Positions 20,801 through 32,350 of a stretch of DNA of 64,000 nt are shown one piece after another; the first letter of the stretch is position 1; each line of letters opens with the position of its first letter. The notes beneath the pieces are model-generated. The model did no database searches and was not told where the DNA came from. It worked only from the letters and a program-made list of their open reading frames with translations. The position numbers and the translations under genes were made by a program. The stretch comes from Phytophthora colocasiae (lineage: Eukaryota > Oomycota > Peronosporomycetes > Peronosporales > Peronosporaceae): positions 719,352 to 783,351 of the forward strand of contig JAGKQI010000028.1 of NCBI GenBank assembly GCA_018806915.1, written 5' to 3'.

Positions 20801-23800
20801 GATGCGGTCGTGCAGCCTTCCACCAGAAGTTGAAACAGTGGGCGTTGCGCGACGTCAGTCCACCAGATACTTGTCTTGGCCCCGACGGCGATAGTCTCTG
20901 GCTTCGAAGGGCTGTCGCTTGTCCCCGAGCCGTAGGCAGAGCTGTACGCCGAACGCACACGATATGTCAACGGCACAGGCAACTTATTCACCAGAACCAG
21001 CGGTTCGGCAAAGGATACTGCCCTCATCTCCTTCTCGCTCGACATCGAGACACAGTACACCGCATTCCGACCTTCACCGGGGCCAGTAAAGCCCTCTCGC
21101 GATGCGGACGTTGAAGAGACTGCTGCTTCCACCTTAAGCTCGACGGCAGATCGAGTCTGCACCGGAATAGGGGCACTCCACGAGTACGTGGATCCGTTTC
21201 CTATAGGTCGCACGCGCAGCTCCGACGCAAGGGAAAGTAACACAGGTATGGCTGACTCCTGATTCGGTGGTAGGATTCCGATCTCCACTGGTGTTTGCCA
21301 CGTCGGGTCGTTAACGAGAAGCGCTACGGAGCGGCCCGAGGCCAGTCTGTTCACCAGCTTAATAGGCGACGATACAACCAGCAGAATACGCCCCTCTACA
21401 AGCTGCGCCGACAAACTGAGTGTGAAACTCGTCCGCTGTCCGTGCGTGTCCACCAGAGGGAACGTACGCGCACCCAATTGCTCGAAAATGAGGCCTTGAA
21501 CAGCTTGAAAACGGGCTTCATTGTTGCCTGAGGATTTGACATCCATCAACTGTAGACATAGGCGCAAATTGGCGGCTTCTCGGTCACCAGACGCGTAGCG
21601 CCGCACCACGCCCCGTCCTCGACCTGGAGCGTGGAGATACCGAACATCCGCCAGACTTCCAGTGGATACGATCAGCGGTTCAGTAGTGAACGAACCATTC
21701 GTAAGCCAGAAGCTCAGGGGCAATCCAGTCTCATTACGGATCACACACGGCGCCATTTTGCGTCGCTGCGTTTCTTCGTCTTCATCATTTGCATATTCTT
21801 TCGTCGCCACGGTAGCACGACGCTGCCACGCTCCACCCACGGACGCTACAACCTCCAGCAACCCGTGCGTAACAGTAAGATCCAGTGCCTGTGAAGCCGT
21901 AAGGATAACGTGCAGCTCACTCTCATTAGAAATTGAGCCCTGGACGGACGCATCCAGCCCCCACTCAGTGCACATAGGATGCCAGTCGCGCGTGTCCGGG
22001 TTGTAGTATGACATGAGCACCACAAGATTCCCTCCGCCAGAAATCGTCGTCGTCACGGGCGACTCCAGTGCGAAGAACGCAGAGCCGTCGACTTCTTCTG
22101 CTTGCGCCGTGTACGTGACGTTCAAGAATAAATGACAGCGCTCGATTTGTAGCTGAGCCAGCCCCATATCACAGCCATCGCAGTCATTAATCAGGGTCAA
22201 GCTCACGGTCGGCAGTTCACAGGTAAAATACCGGTGGACTTCCTCTTCCTCTATCACGAGACTTTTGGACGACGTTCGCGCTCTAGTGAGCGAATGGAAC
22301 TCTAGCGGTTCTCGTGACGAACGTTTAAACTCTTCGTGCTGCTCGATTGCTGTGTTAAGGGCCTCCATCGTTTCCATCGCCATGCGTGCGTCATCGTAAG
22401 ATACAAAAACTTCAATAGGCGTGAAGCTCAGCGCCACAATTTGCTGTCGCTGACCGGCATGCGGGAACAGATCGCTCACTTCTACGTGCAGGGAGCAGGG
22501 CTCTAGCAACTGAATCAAAGGCGCAACGTCAATGGCGTCCCATTTCGCGTTTGTAGCTGGCGCCGCAACACAGCAACCAGGCCGTCTGGCGTTTACCAGC
22601 ACTACTTCCATGTTCCGCGCGTCGGCCAGAATGCTGCTTTGGATATCCAGGTCATCGCCATTCTTCCCTTTCTTTGGATCCGGGTGTGGTTTCCACATAA
22701 ACTCGAGGGTGAAATCGCCCGCGAAAGTCACGCGCGGACTATTTGGGTCATAAGCGTCACGTGGGAGTGCCACGCCCACTTGTTTAGCCGTCGCTCGGAT
22801 TGTGATTGTCAGGTCTGGTTCCTTTCCGTCCCGTAGAATGTCTGAAATACTCTCGCGCCGGGTTAACAGAGCCGGCGACGGTGGCACTTTTCGAGATGCC
22901 TCTGCGAGACTTTTCTCCTTCGTCGGCTCTGGTTTGCCTGGTTTCGTTGGCAATGCGAAGAAACCGAGAAGTGACAGTAGGGCTTCAGGGATAACAGTAC
23001 CCGTCACTTCGGAGAACAACAAGTCCAGGTCTCCTGTCAACGCAGTATCGTCCCATGTATAACGGATCTCCAGTGGCTGTGGCGATACCAACAACGTGCC
23101 GCTTTCATCACTCGAAGACTTGTACTCCCCCACAAGATCCCGAGCGCTAAACGCCCCGAGATGCACCGCCAGACGCGGATTCTTCTCGTACTCGTCGTCA
23201 AACACTAGTGAGAAATCTGTAGCAACAACCTCTGCAAGAGCTCCATCACGTCGCCGTGTATCGCTTTCAAATGTGCGCTGTACCATCGAATCTAGCTTGT
23301 CTTCGTCTGCTTCCAGTTGTTTGTCTTGGTATAGCAGAACCCGCACATTTTCCATAACAAACCGTACTTGGAGTGTTGCTTCGTCTGCGTCCGCTTGTAG
23401 ATACGTATACCTCACAGTAGGTCGTAGCGAAGGCAGATCGGTATCTGCGCTGCTTCTCCTTTTCCCTAGAACGTGACCAGAACTATTAGTTCTGCTCATT
23501 TCTCCAGCTGAATCAGGTTCGTTTTGCAGCTCTTCGGCGCCGAAATTCTCCAGAATCAGAGCGACAATGCCCAGATAACTAGTGCGTGATAGATGTGCCT
23601 CAAGTGGGGGTAGTACTGAGTCCACCGTGATTCGAGGGAGGAACACGTCACTGTTCTCGTCTATGGAGATTGTGGACGAGACGAGATCTTCAATACTGAT
23701 TTTCAGGTCCGCAGGCTCAGGAAGTAGCTCTTCATACACTGGTCCTTCACCTTCCTTTGTCTTCTTACCACCAGCTGTAGTACAATAAATGTGGACTTGC

Positions 23801-26800
23801 TCCAGGAACAAGTCTTTACAGTCTACGCGCAACGAAACCCCGTCCGAAGTGTGAACGACAGCACGTGGTAACGCTTCATCGTGTACAACCTGCTTGATTC
23901 TTGCCTCTGGGGGTCCGTGGTAATGTACAGCACTGGATGGGAAGTGGACTAGTCGCAGCACATTCGCAGTGACCTTCGCATGCGGAGCATCTTCCAAGCT
24001 CAACGGGAGGATCAACGTGGGCTTCTCCACACTCAAGTCAAGCACAACACTGGCCTCGTCTTCACGCAACAATAACTGAGTGGCGTTCATCAGTGTTTGA
24101 GACACCATCGCGCCTAGGACTCCTTCGAGAACGAAATCGACAAGCTCCAAAACCTGTTGGTGATAGTAGACGCCACGAATCGGCTGGAAGGCCAAGCGAA
24201 GAGCACTCTTGTCGCTCACCATCGGGTCACTCGCAAATTCGAAGCTCAATAGCGCGTCTAGCTTTTCTCCAGCCGTGCTACGGCGACGAGCTTCATCCTC
24301 ATCTAACCCGAGGAGCGTCGCGTACAAGGGATGCTTGGAGGTGCTCAAGTCCGTCCCCACAAAATTACCAACATGACCGGTAACTTCGAACGTGTCTTCC
24401 TCAGCGCTTCTCTCGATGGCGTAGCTCGTATAATTAAGAGCTGAGTTGGTCATCTCCAGCCGGGCTAGTTGCCGATCAATCTGGTCTTTATTGAACGTCA
24501 GGCTGAATTGAACGAGCGACGCGCGCACCACCACAACAGGTCGTCCTCGCGAGCGCAATGTGGACAGGACTGCGCCGCGATTCTTCTTTCCTGGTTGAGT
24601 CTGATCCGGTAGAACTGTTGGGGCAGATGCCGACTTCACTGGGGACGTGAGAGCTTCAGATGGGAAGTCGTCGTCGTGAGACTGGATGGCAGACGCGTAA
24701 GCAGAGATGATACGGTAAAATAGCGCCACAGACGACGGGTTCCATTGCAGATGCAGGACATTGAATTGCACGTCCGCCTCCACCTGCAAGCCGATGCTCT
24801 GTGTTGACTCCGGAGAAAACGTTGTGACGTCAATAGCAATCAAATGGGTCGTGTCACCTTCGCTTTCACCCGTGGAGATGAGCTTGTAAAAGCGAGAGTC
24901 GGGTGAGTAGAGTTTGTCCTCCATCACGAGAGCTTTTAAGCGAGCATGGAATACTTGACGAGTCGAATACGCTTCAACTGCAAATGAAGTATGAGAGGCA
25001 CGTAAAACGAACGCATCCTGAGCAGAAGATTCGCGCAAGTTCAGCTCCACGCATCCTAACGAGAGTTCCATCTCCAAAAGGAACTTATCCTCAATCGTAG
25101 CAGTAGCTGTTGCCACGTTGCTTGAGCTCTGGTCGCTTGCGCTCTCCGAATCTGTCGTACTCTCCTCCCCACTGTCATCCTCTTGGTCTTCGAAGTACGT
25201 TAGCTGCATATCCTTAGCTCGAGCGATTCCTGCAGCCTGCACAAGTATGGAAGAGTGGATCTGACCCAAAGCCACTAGCTGCTCTTCCGCCAGAGACACC
25301 ACGATCGAAGGAACAGCAGCGTAGACGCCCACCTGCGGCAACGGCTTGACTGCTGTGTTCTTCCCGCGTGACGGGAGTCGGAGGCGTGTAGACGAAGCCT
25401 GTGTGTGAAGCAAAAATTCCAACGACAGATCCTTAACGATTTTTGAGAAGGCGTGAACTTCTTCGTCACTCCAGTTCACTAACTGCTCCTGACGACCAAG
25501 CGAAACGTGGATCTGCGTCACCTCAAGATGCCAGTGCAGACGCGGATCATTGTTCGTAGTGTCCAGCGCCGTATCTAACGGTGTATCGATTGCAATCACT
25601 TTGTCATCGTTGCGGAAGCTTAACTTTCCCAGATCAACCACAAGAACGGCCCCGGTCGGCTCAGAAACGTTCTCAGGTAGAATAAGCACAGGCGCATCCA
25701 TGTCCACTAGTACATCGTACGCAACGCGACCTTCCGCTCTCTCCAATGACCGCATGAGTTCCGCTTCCTCGGCCTCTTTCTCTGCATCGGAAGACTCCAA
25801 GAGTTTAGGATCATCTGCGAACATCCAGTCGGCCACAGACGACGTCGCGAATTGCCAGACCTTCTCTAGCTGCTTCTCCGGTAGCAAACTGACGAAGAAA
25901 GCATGCAGGAACATCACGAAGGACGGATCCACCAGCACACGGATAGGCTGTGAGCGTACGCGAACTTTCAGCGTCGCTTGCAATCCTTCGTCCACTAGAG
26001 CTTGAGTCTGCACCACAGCTCGCCGACTGAGATCGATATTGACGCAAGACGAGCTCAGGTCGTCACTTGGCGAGGCTGAAGGGCTGCAGAACGAATGGAA
26101 ACGAGAGTCGCGTGCTAGGCCGTTGAAAATGTCAAAATGCTGCACTCGGAAATTGGCGTCCCACTCATCTTCCGGCTGAATATTAACCGCTAGTGAGCCG
26201 TGCAGCATTCCGGTGACGAATGGACTGTCGTGGGCGTTGGATTGGTACAAAGCCATTGAGCCGTTCGTCAGCTGGATCTGGATTGACATGAGGTTGCACC
26301 CCATCGGCACTTCATGTGCACTACCAGCCTTCTCCACAGCATCGTTGTACGCTTCACGTAAATTCTCGCGACCTTCAGCTGACAGCACCTGCTCTTCTTG
26401 AGTTGAAGCACTGGAAATATCTGTTTCCCCACCGAAAAAGTACGAGTACCAGGACCCACCACCGTCTTGAGTCGTCTGAGGATTCTTCTGAGCTGTTGCA
26501 GCGGCCTTGGCTTCTGCTTGCACACGCTCTTCGGCGTTTTCTGCGGCGTCACGTAGAAGCAGAACCACATCTAACGGGTACACTTCTTCGTACCTCTGCT
26601 TGAACTTGCCCTGCCGAGTGGATAGATCCAGCGGTGTGCCATTGCGGAGTTCTGTTCGGAAAGCTTCGATGTACAATTGCTGTTCAAGTAGCGCCTTATG
26701 GACGGAAGACCAACGCATTTTACGACGGTGCGGCCGTCGATGCAGTCGCGTGCCTTCATCCTTCTCCTCACGTCGAAGCTTCGCTCTGCGTTGTTCCAGT

Positions 26801-27926
26801 ACAAGGCGCGTAGCGTAGTCCCACCACTCTTTAGGCCGTGCTCCGGGTGTGTGTAGTGGCCGTCCTCTGGCCAATGCAAAATGGGCTTCCACAGCTCTTC
26901 TACCCAGGAACGCACGCTGCAGGAACAGCACGTCTTCGTACTGCTCGCGGGTTAAACTTCCCTGAAGAGCACCTACTTCCGCTTCCACTGTGTATTTTGC
27001 CACTGTCGAGTAATCTGCGCTCTCATTCTTCGTAAGCTGCACGCCTATCGAGCAGGGCTTCAATACCCATCGTCTTTTGCTGTTTTCCTGTCTATTCAGC
27101 GCCTGTACCATGTCCCTCATGGCCTTGGGGACGTTTATCTGTATCTCTAACCTTGCTTCTGTGTCGTTTCTATCCAGACGATCCCAATACATCCCGAACT
27201 GCGTGAGCTCCGCCTTCTTGTATGTAAATGAGCTGTGCACTGTGCTTTGGTCTACAAACGCCTCTAGTCCAGCTTCATCTGTCGTGAAAAAGCGAAATTT
27301 CTCCAGCATAAAGCCACACGCAAAAGGAGCTTCCGGGTTGGCCACAAAGTCTTCGTATCTCAAGTGGACGTCCTGTAGGGAAACCTGGAGGTTGGCCACA
27401 ATGCGAGCTGTAAGTCTCGACACAAACGTGCCTTCATCTTCGGTATTCTTCTGTTTTTCCTGGTCCTGGCCAGGAGCTACTCGGGCTGCGAAGCGTTGAT
27501 GCTGTCTCAAGAGCTCCCGTCTCTCTAAATTGTTTTTCTTGGCCTGAAGCAGCTCAGCTGAGCTTGGTCGCTCTGTGTTCGGCACCACGAGGGCCGACAC
27601 GCCCTCAAGAGTGATTTTCACACTAGCAGAGCCCAATTGGTTCCAAGGAACTCGCACAAGAACGCGAGAGACGGAGCCGCTGGTCACCGAAACGGGCAAT
27701 TGGAGCTCAGCCAGCGCATGGGGCTTGAGTGCCAGGTCTCGCAGCTCCAGTTCACCGCTCCATAGACCCACGACAAGGGAATCACTGCGAAGACCGTCTA
27801 CATACTTCCCCAGCTGCGCCTCAAGGATCTATAAGATATGAGAAACAATAGGATGAAGAGAGGTGTGAGAAGAGATGGAGAGGTGGAGGCACATGCACGT
27901 ACAGAGGAGATGATGGCCTTTGCCAT
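17857..27926 (-). CDS. VPS13: VPS13-like bridge lipid-transfer protein with C-terminal PDZ-like domain (~3,350 aa)
   Basis: VPS13 proteins form rod-like channels that move lipids at organelle contacts. Exon 1 (27926-27903) encodes MAKAIISS with a GTACGT donor. Exon 2 starts at 27828 after TTATAG and continues ILEAQLGKYVDGL, the chorein N-terminus, with VGLWSGELELRDLALK. An in-frame TAG just before 27828 supports the intron. A frame of nearly 9 kb follows: repeated chorein-type segments, an SHR-BD/VAB-type middle to late part (APCVIRNETGLPLSFWL; VLVNKLPVPLTYRVRSAY) and a DSIEVTSLVTSM end at about 18917. The frame then changes to LPAALRPRIHIAWQ and again near 18535 to HLASVLDSSDGEN. The last about 90 residues look like a PDZ domain (LGLIAKQSGDSVIV, AAGDCILTVNGV). 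The two 3' breaks may be sequence errors, or the PDZ part may be a separate gene. The IQ gene follows on the same strand after 107 bp. Confidence 0.85.
27829..27902 (-). other. VPS13 intron 1 (74 bp)
   Basis: Minus-strand GTACGTGCATG donor after a 24 nt first coding exon in a good GCCATGG start context, and a CTTATAG acceptor. Phase 0. The joined N-terminus has the length and pattern expected of a chorein domain. Confidence 0.75.
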
Positions 27927-28154
27927 GGCGATGCACGTGTGGGTAGGAGGGCAGTGTAGCCGTCGAAATGGGGAGAAGAAGGTGGCGTGTCGACAGGCAG
28001 TGGAGCGCGGATCTGAGAAGGCGTAATCGAAAAAAAATGCGGTATAATTTTAAAGGGGCGTGAAGTAGAGGGGTTAACCTTCCATAGAACGTACTACTGT
28101 TGTAGAGCACTACCTGACCTTACAACCGTTCAGATTCGTAATCGCTGCGATTTT

Positions 28155-28198
28155 CAGCCAATCAGACGCGTAGGATCCCGCTTGGCGCTGATTGGCTG
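28155..28198. promoter_or_regulatory. Paired inverted CCAAT boxes
   Basis: CAGCCAATCA at 28155-28164 and its exact reverse complement TGATTGGCTG at 28189-28198 face each other across 24 bp. They lie about 230 bp upstream of the VPS13 ATG and about 150 bp upstream of the initiator-like site for the plus-strand neighbour, so they could act on both genes. Confidence 0.5.
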
Positions 28199-28342
28199 AC
28201 GGAAACCTTCATAGATATCACCCTTGACCCGGTTCCTTGCGCTTATATTGCAGTGGTGCACTCGCTACACGCGCGGGTCCACTACGAACGCGGTGCAGGT
28301 ATGTTCATTACTATGCCTTCTAATTGTATGCCAAGTTTCGCC

Positions 28343-28358
28343 GCTCATTTCGCAGTAT
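28343..28358 (+). promoter_or_regulatory. Oomycete initiator (Inr)-like core promoter
   Basis: GCTCATTTCGCAGTAT closely resembles the GCTCATTYYNCAWTTT-type start-site motif known from Phytophthora core promoters, with about two mismatches. It lies 240 bp upstream of the ATG of the GIY-YIG-like gene on the same strand. Confidence 0.5.
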
Positions 28359-28582
28359 TGACCGCGCTGTAGGCTGGCGGAGATCTACATTGACCGTGAT
28401 ACTCTTTGTTCCGATAGGTTTGATGCATCCCTATAGTATCAAGTCAAAGAGGTTCCCAGCCGAGTCCGTACAACGGCAGCATTAGGCGTACGAACAGAAT
28501 ACTCCAGACCCGACCACGGACTCGCTCATGGCGCAGAGTTGAAGTGAAGCCGTGCTGGACGCAGTCGAACGTATCGTGTCGG

Positions 28583-29347
28583 ATGCCTCTGGACGCGACC
28601 GGGAATTCGATCACGCACCATCAACTCCGGGACGTTGAGAAAGCTTTCACCAATCGGGTGTACGTTGAAGGCGCTCCTTTCGTCCCATGGCAAACCATAC
28701 AAAGGAGGGTTCGCACACCACGTGGTTGGAATGAGTTTCAACATCGCTTCCGGGAACATATCTACGTGGCCGACACCCAACAGTGGACATATAGGCCGGA
28801 CGCGGACATCATTGGAGAGAGCGACCATACATACTTGAAATTAGAGACCGTTCTGCAGTACAGTCGCCTGTACGACGCCACCAGAAGGCTTCGCACCAAT
28901 CCAACCCGCCGTAGAAATGTCACGAGCAACCCAGACCGAGAGTACACCGTACATCGCAGGCCGCATGTGACTGGGGTGTTCTATGATCCTCCAGTTCGTC
29001 ATGGAGCAGGAGGGATCTACGTGCTTCATTGTGGATTAGCACCATCATCCATCCACAACTCGTCTGATGGCCCCAATTTCATACTGAAGGTGGGGGAGTC
29101 CAAGGACATACTCCGACGCCTGCACGAGCACCAAGAGCCTAAATCATATCTACACATACACGGCGAGGTGGAAATCCTGTTTGGAATGGAGATAGACAAG
29201 TGCGATCGAGTTCCTGCAGAGTCTCTGCTCAAGGTCATTCTGACGGAGTTCGGCTTTTATCGCTTTACTGTTTATAGCAATGGAGGGCGATCGACGGAGA
29301 CCTTCTCCTTCAATGAGAAGACTCGTGATGTCCTCGTACATGTGTAG
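28583..29347 (+). CDS. GIY-YIG-like domain protein (254 aa)
   Basis: The first in-frame ATG is at 28583. An upstream exon is possible because the open frame continues left. The C-terminal half fits a GIY-YIG / T5orf172-type nuclease fold: GGIYVLHCG (GIY at 144-146), FILKVGES (KVG at 169-171 in the place of YIG), DILRRLHEHQ with the conserved Arg at 178-179, and PAESLLKVIL with a Glu at 213 that could bind metal. Residues 1-130 match nothing I recognise and are rich in Arg, His and Tyr. The domain occurs in mobile-element and repair nucleases. Whether this copy is active or domesticated is unknown. It is divergent from VPS13. Confidence 0.6.
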   Translation: MPLDATGNSITHHQLRDVEKAFTNRVYVEGAPFVPWQTIQRRVRTPRGWNEFQHRFREHIYVADTQQWTYRPDADIIGESDHTYLKLETVLQYSRLYDATRRLRTNPTRRRNVTSNPDREYTVHRRPHVTGVFYDPPVRHGAGGIYVLHCGLAPSSIHNSSDGPNFILKVGESKDILRRLHEHQEPKSYLHIHGEVEILFGMEIDKCDRVPAESLLKVILTEFGFYRFTVYSNGGRSTETFSFNEKTRDVLVHV

Positions 29348-30474
29348 TAGTAGGAAGTGTGCGTGGCATACCAGCGCTTGATACGCAGCTCTTTAGTTAG
29401 ACCGAGTGAAGGACTGGTGATAGCGTTCTCTTTTGCCTACCTCTGGTCATAAACTCCATAAATGTTCTACTACCTCCGTGCGGAAAATGATGAGCATTTT
29501 AAAAAAAATTGCGCAGCGCTCCGCCTCGTTGTTGCGTTTGTGTTAAGCTGCTGACAAAACCAAAAGAAATTTGTGAGCGTACGTGCTAGCACAGAGGTAG
29601 TAAGTAACTCAGGTGGAAAGCAATCTACGAATAGCATGGGGAACTGACTGCTACAGAATCTGTGGCCTACAGACTGAGCACGTGCGTTAAGAACTCTTAC
29701 TGCGATGCATGATACATTTACGTGTATCACCTTCGGAGAAGGAGTCTCCTTCCGTGTAGTAAGGGGTTTCTCGCGGCCCTGCTAGCTGAAGCATATTCGG
29801 GTGATACGTGCAGTCCTGCACCACAGCACAGCAAGAGGTCTTGATGCCGCCTTGGGAACCGTTATCCAGCACTTGGTTGGTCGGGACGGGTAGAGGCCAG
29901 ATTGGGGCAAGTGAGGCCGATCTAACTCATGGCAGTGAAAGATACCAAGTCCTAGGGCCCCGTTGCACACTTATCACTTGAAGCGGTCGGTATTACAGAC
30001 TCGTCCTGCGCCTCAAGATGGCGGCGGCGACCCAAAGACACGACGCTGTCGGACCAAGGGTGGAGGGAGACCAGCACTGGTTTTTCGTGCTCGGTTGACA
30101 GCGTGTCAGGCAAGAGAGCGAGCGAGGTCGTAGAGCTGGAGCATGGTGGACAACGCCATTGTTCCTCTTGGGCAGGTGTTGCAGCTTCGACTTGCCCCCA
30201 CTATGCTCGGCCAATCTCTCCGGCACCAACACCTTGTTTTTCCGAATCGGTTAGCTGCAACTGCAGCATATTATATCCATCATTCTGCACTCTTCACATA
30301 TCCAACCGTATAGGAACCTCTATGTTCTAATACATTGTCTATCTCGTTCATATCATGTATCGAATTCAGCACATCTAACGATGCACACTGACGTGTTTCG
30401 ACCAGAGACCGGCATTCGGCCAAGTGCACGCCGGTCGCCACATCCAGCACACAACAGCTCGACGCCTTGGCGCT
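29348..30474. other. 1.1 kb non-coding stretch
   Basis: No gene is supported. Small palindromes occur near 29706-29750 (GATACA..TGTATC; GAAGGAG..CTCCTTC). A short ATG frame near 30018 encodes only about 27 residues. The right end should contain the promoter of START/FYVE B. Confidence 0.55.
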
Positions 30475-32175
30475 ATGGACGGTCAGCAGCGCCACCGACG
30501 CTTCCCCCGGCCGCGCGGGCGTGCACACACGTCCACCAGCAGCAACTTGGTGGAGCTTGAGACGCAGTCGGCCTTCTCGGCGTTGGAACGGCGCACCGTG
30601 AGTTTGTCGCAGGACGAGGCGCAGGTTTGTTCGCGTCTGTCGGAATTGCTGCTGGCCGACGCGCTCAAGACGTACGCGGGTCAGACTCAGGTGGATCTGC
30701 AGCAGTGGAAACCCATCAAGAAGAAGGACCAGTTGTGCGTGTACAAGCAGAGGAAAGAGGCCAAGCAGGCCGCAGTCCTGCCGCCCAATCAGTCCACGAC
30801 CCATGAGACGGACCTGCCGCTCCTCCTGGTCACTGGTCACGTGGCTGGCCACATTAATGACGCCATGTACGGCGTAGTTAGTGCCAACACACGTGCTATG
30901 AAAATGAACAGTGCATATGCAGACGACGCCCTGGAGGACGCAGAAGTGCTGGTTACTGTTGAAGGACCGACGATTGAGGAGCCATTCCGGTTCCTTGGTC
31001 TGAAATGGGCCGTACGCCATGACGCCATGGCCAAGAGAAGAGATCTACTGTATCTTGAGGCTACAGGGATCACCCGGTTAGCTAACGGAGACCGTGTCGG
31101 CTACCGTGTCATGCACTCGGTGAGTGTCAAAGCTCTTGCTCTACTGGCGACAACCAGCACCTCATCCTCGGTTATCCGAGCACGAACGTCTATTGTGCAA
31201 TTGTTCCATCAACAATCTTCGTCCGAGAGCTCTAGCGGCCTAACCGGTACCTTAAACGTCTTCACCAGAGGATACTACGACCCTCAAGGCGGCATGATGC
31301 AGTTCATGGCCGTCAACGCAGCTGCAGAGCTCCTTCTGCATATGACCTTCTCTGCTGTGGACTGTGCTCACCTGAAGAAAATCGCCTTTGCAGCGCAACA
31401 AGCAGGACGTCGACGCAGAGCTGCGAGTCAGCACAAGGCCAGCGGCATGGGTGGGATCGAGGAGATGAATGACGAAGACGCTGATGCTATCATGGGCGAC
31501 GGCGCTTGGTCCACGAACTGCTCGCTGTGCGACCGTCGAGTGGGGCACTTGCTCAATCGAAGCGGGGCCCCCTGCTCTATTTGTACCAAGATGGTGTGCT
31601 CACGCTGCAGTGTTGTAAAGAAGTTGCGCTTTTCGAGAACAGAGGACGCGAACACACCGATGAATACCGGCGTGGATCTTGGTGGAAGTATGGGCGTGCA
31701 CGACTTTGATCGACCAGAAGCCTCCCGAGCCTCGACCGAGCGAAGTCGGAGTCGCAGCAGTAGCGGCAGTGGCGTCAACAACATGAACGACATCTGTCAG
31801 AAAGCGCTCAAGTTCTGTCTGCCCTGTGTGTTGCGTGCCAACCAACGCAACGCCTCACAGATCGTAGTGGAGGAGATTCTAGAGCAGACGAGCTTCGGCC
31901 TCGTCACTCCTCGCAGCACGATGAACCGCCCAAGTAGCCGATCTCGTCCATCGTCGATGCGCCGGCGATCAACTCAAACTGGCCGCCCAGGCAACTTCCG
32001 TTCCTCGCAGGCCTTGCAGCAGTTCTCACATTATGCGGCGTCGCCTTATTATCAGCCACGCCAGAAGGCTTACAGCACTACAGCGTACGTTCCGCGCTCG
32101 TCCTCGGCTACTCCTCGTGTGATGTTATACGTCGAAGACTCAGCGACCGTCTCGTCCGGATACAGCGCCGCCTAA
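30475..32175 (+). CDS. START-like / FYVE-like zinc-finger protein B (566 aa)
   Basis: ATG at 30475, single exon. The N-terminal START-like part has VDLQQWKPIKKKDQLCVYKQR, LLVTGHVAGHINDAMYGV, PFRFLGLKWAV and the GYRVMHSV block. The finger region (about residues 347-460) has four CxxC pairs: CSLC, CSIC, CSRC and CLPC. An insertion of about 60 residues rich in Ser and Arg before the last pair makes this paralogue longer than C or D. The tail is Ser/Arg-rich (SRSRPSSMRRRSTQ) and probably disordered. Closest structural relatives in the window are genes C and D, which lie next to it. Confidence 0.85.
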   Translation: MDGQQRHRRFPRPRGRAHTSTSSNLVELETQSAFSALERRTVSLSQDEAQVCSRLSELLLADALKTYAGQTQVDLQQWKPIKKKDQLCVYKQRKEAKQAAVLPPNQSTTHETDLPLLLVTGHVAGHINDAMYGVVSANTRAMKMNSAYADDALEDAEVLVTVEGPTIEEPFRFLGLKWAVRHDAMAKRRDLLYLEATGITRLANGDRVGYRVMHSVSVKALALLATTSTSSSVIRARTSIVQLFHQQSSSESSSGLTGTLNVFTRGYYDPQGGMMQFMAVNAAAELLLHMTFSAVDCAHLKKIAFAAQQAGRRRRAASQHKASGMGGIEEMNDEDADAIMGDGAWSTNCSLCDRRVGHLLNRSGAPCSICTKMVCSRCSVVKKLRFSRTEDANTPMNTGVDLGGSMGVHDFDRPEASRASTERSRSRSSSGSGVNNMNDICQKALKFCLPCVLRANQRNASQIVVEEILEQTSFGLVTPRSTMNRPSSRSRPSSMRRRSTQTGRPGNFRSSQALQQFSHYAASPYYQPRQKAYSTTAYVPRSSSATPRVMLYVEDSATVSSGYSAA

Positions 32176-32350
32176 CGCGGCAGAAGATGAGAGCAATGTA
32201 GTATATTAATCGTCATCGATCCTGCGAAGAAGAAGCAGCTTAAAGACATCGATAAGCAGAATAAAAAATGAGTATATCCTGAGCCATGTAGCTCAAGTTG
32301 AAAGCGTTTACTGAGTTCATACGATCACCGGCTTATTGACGCAGCGCAAA

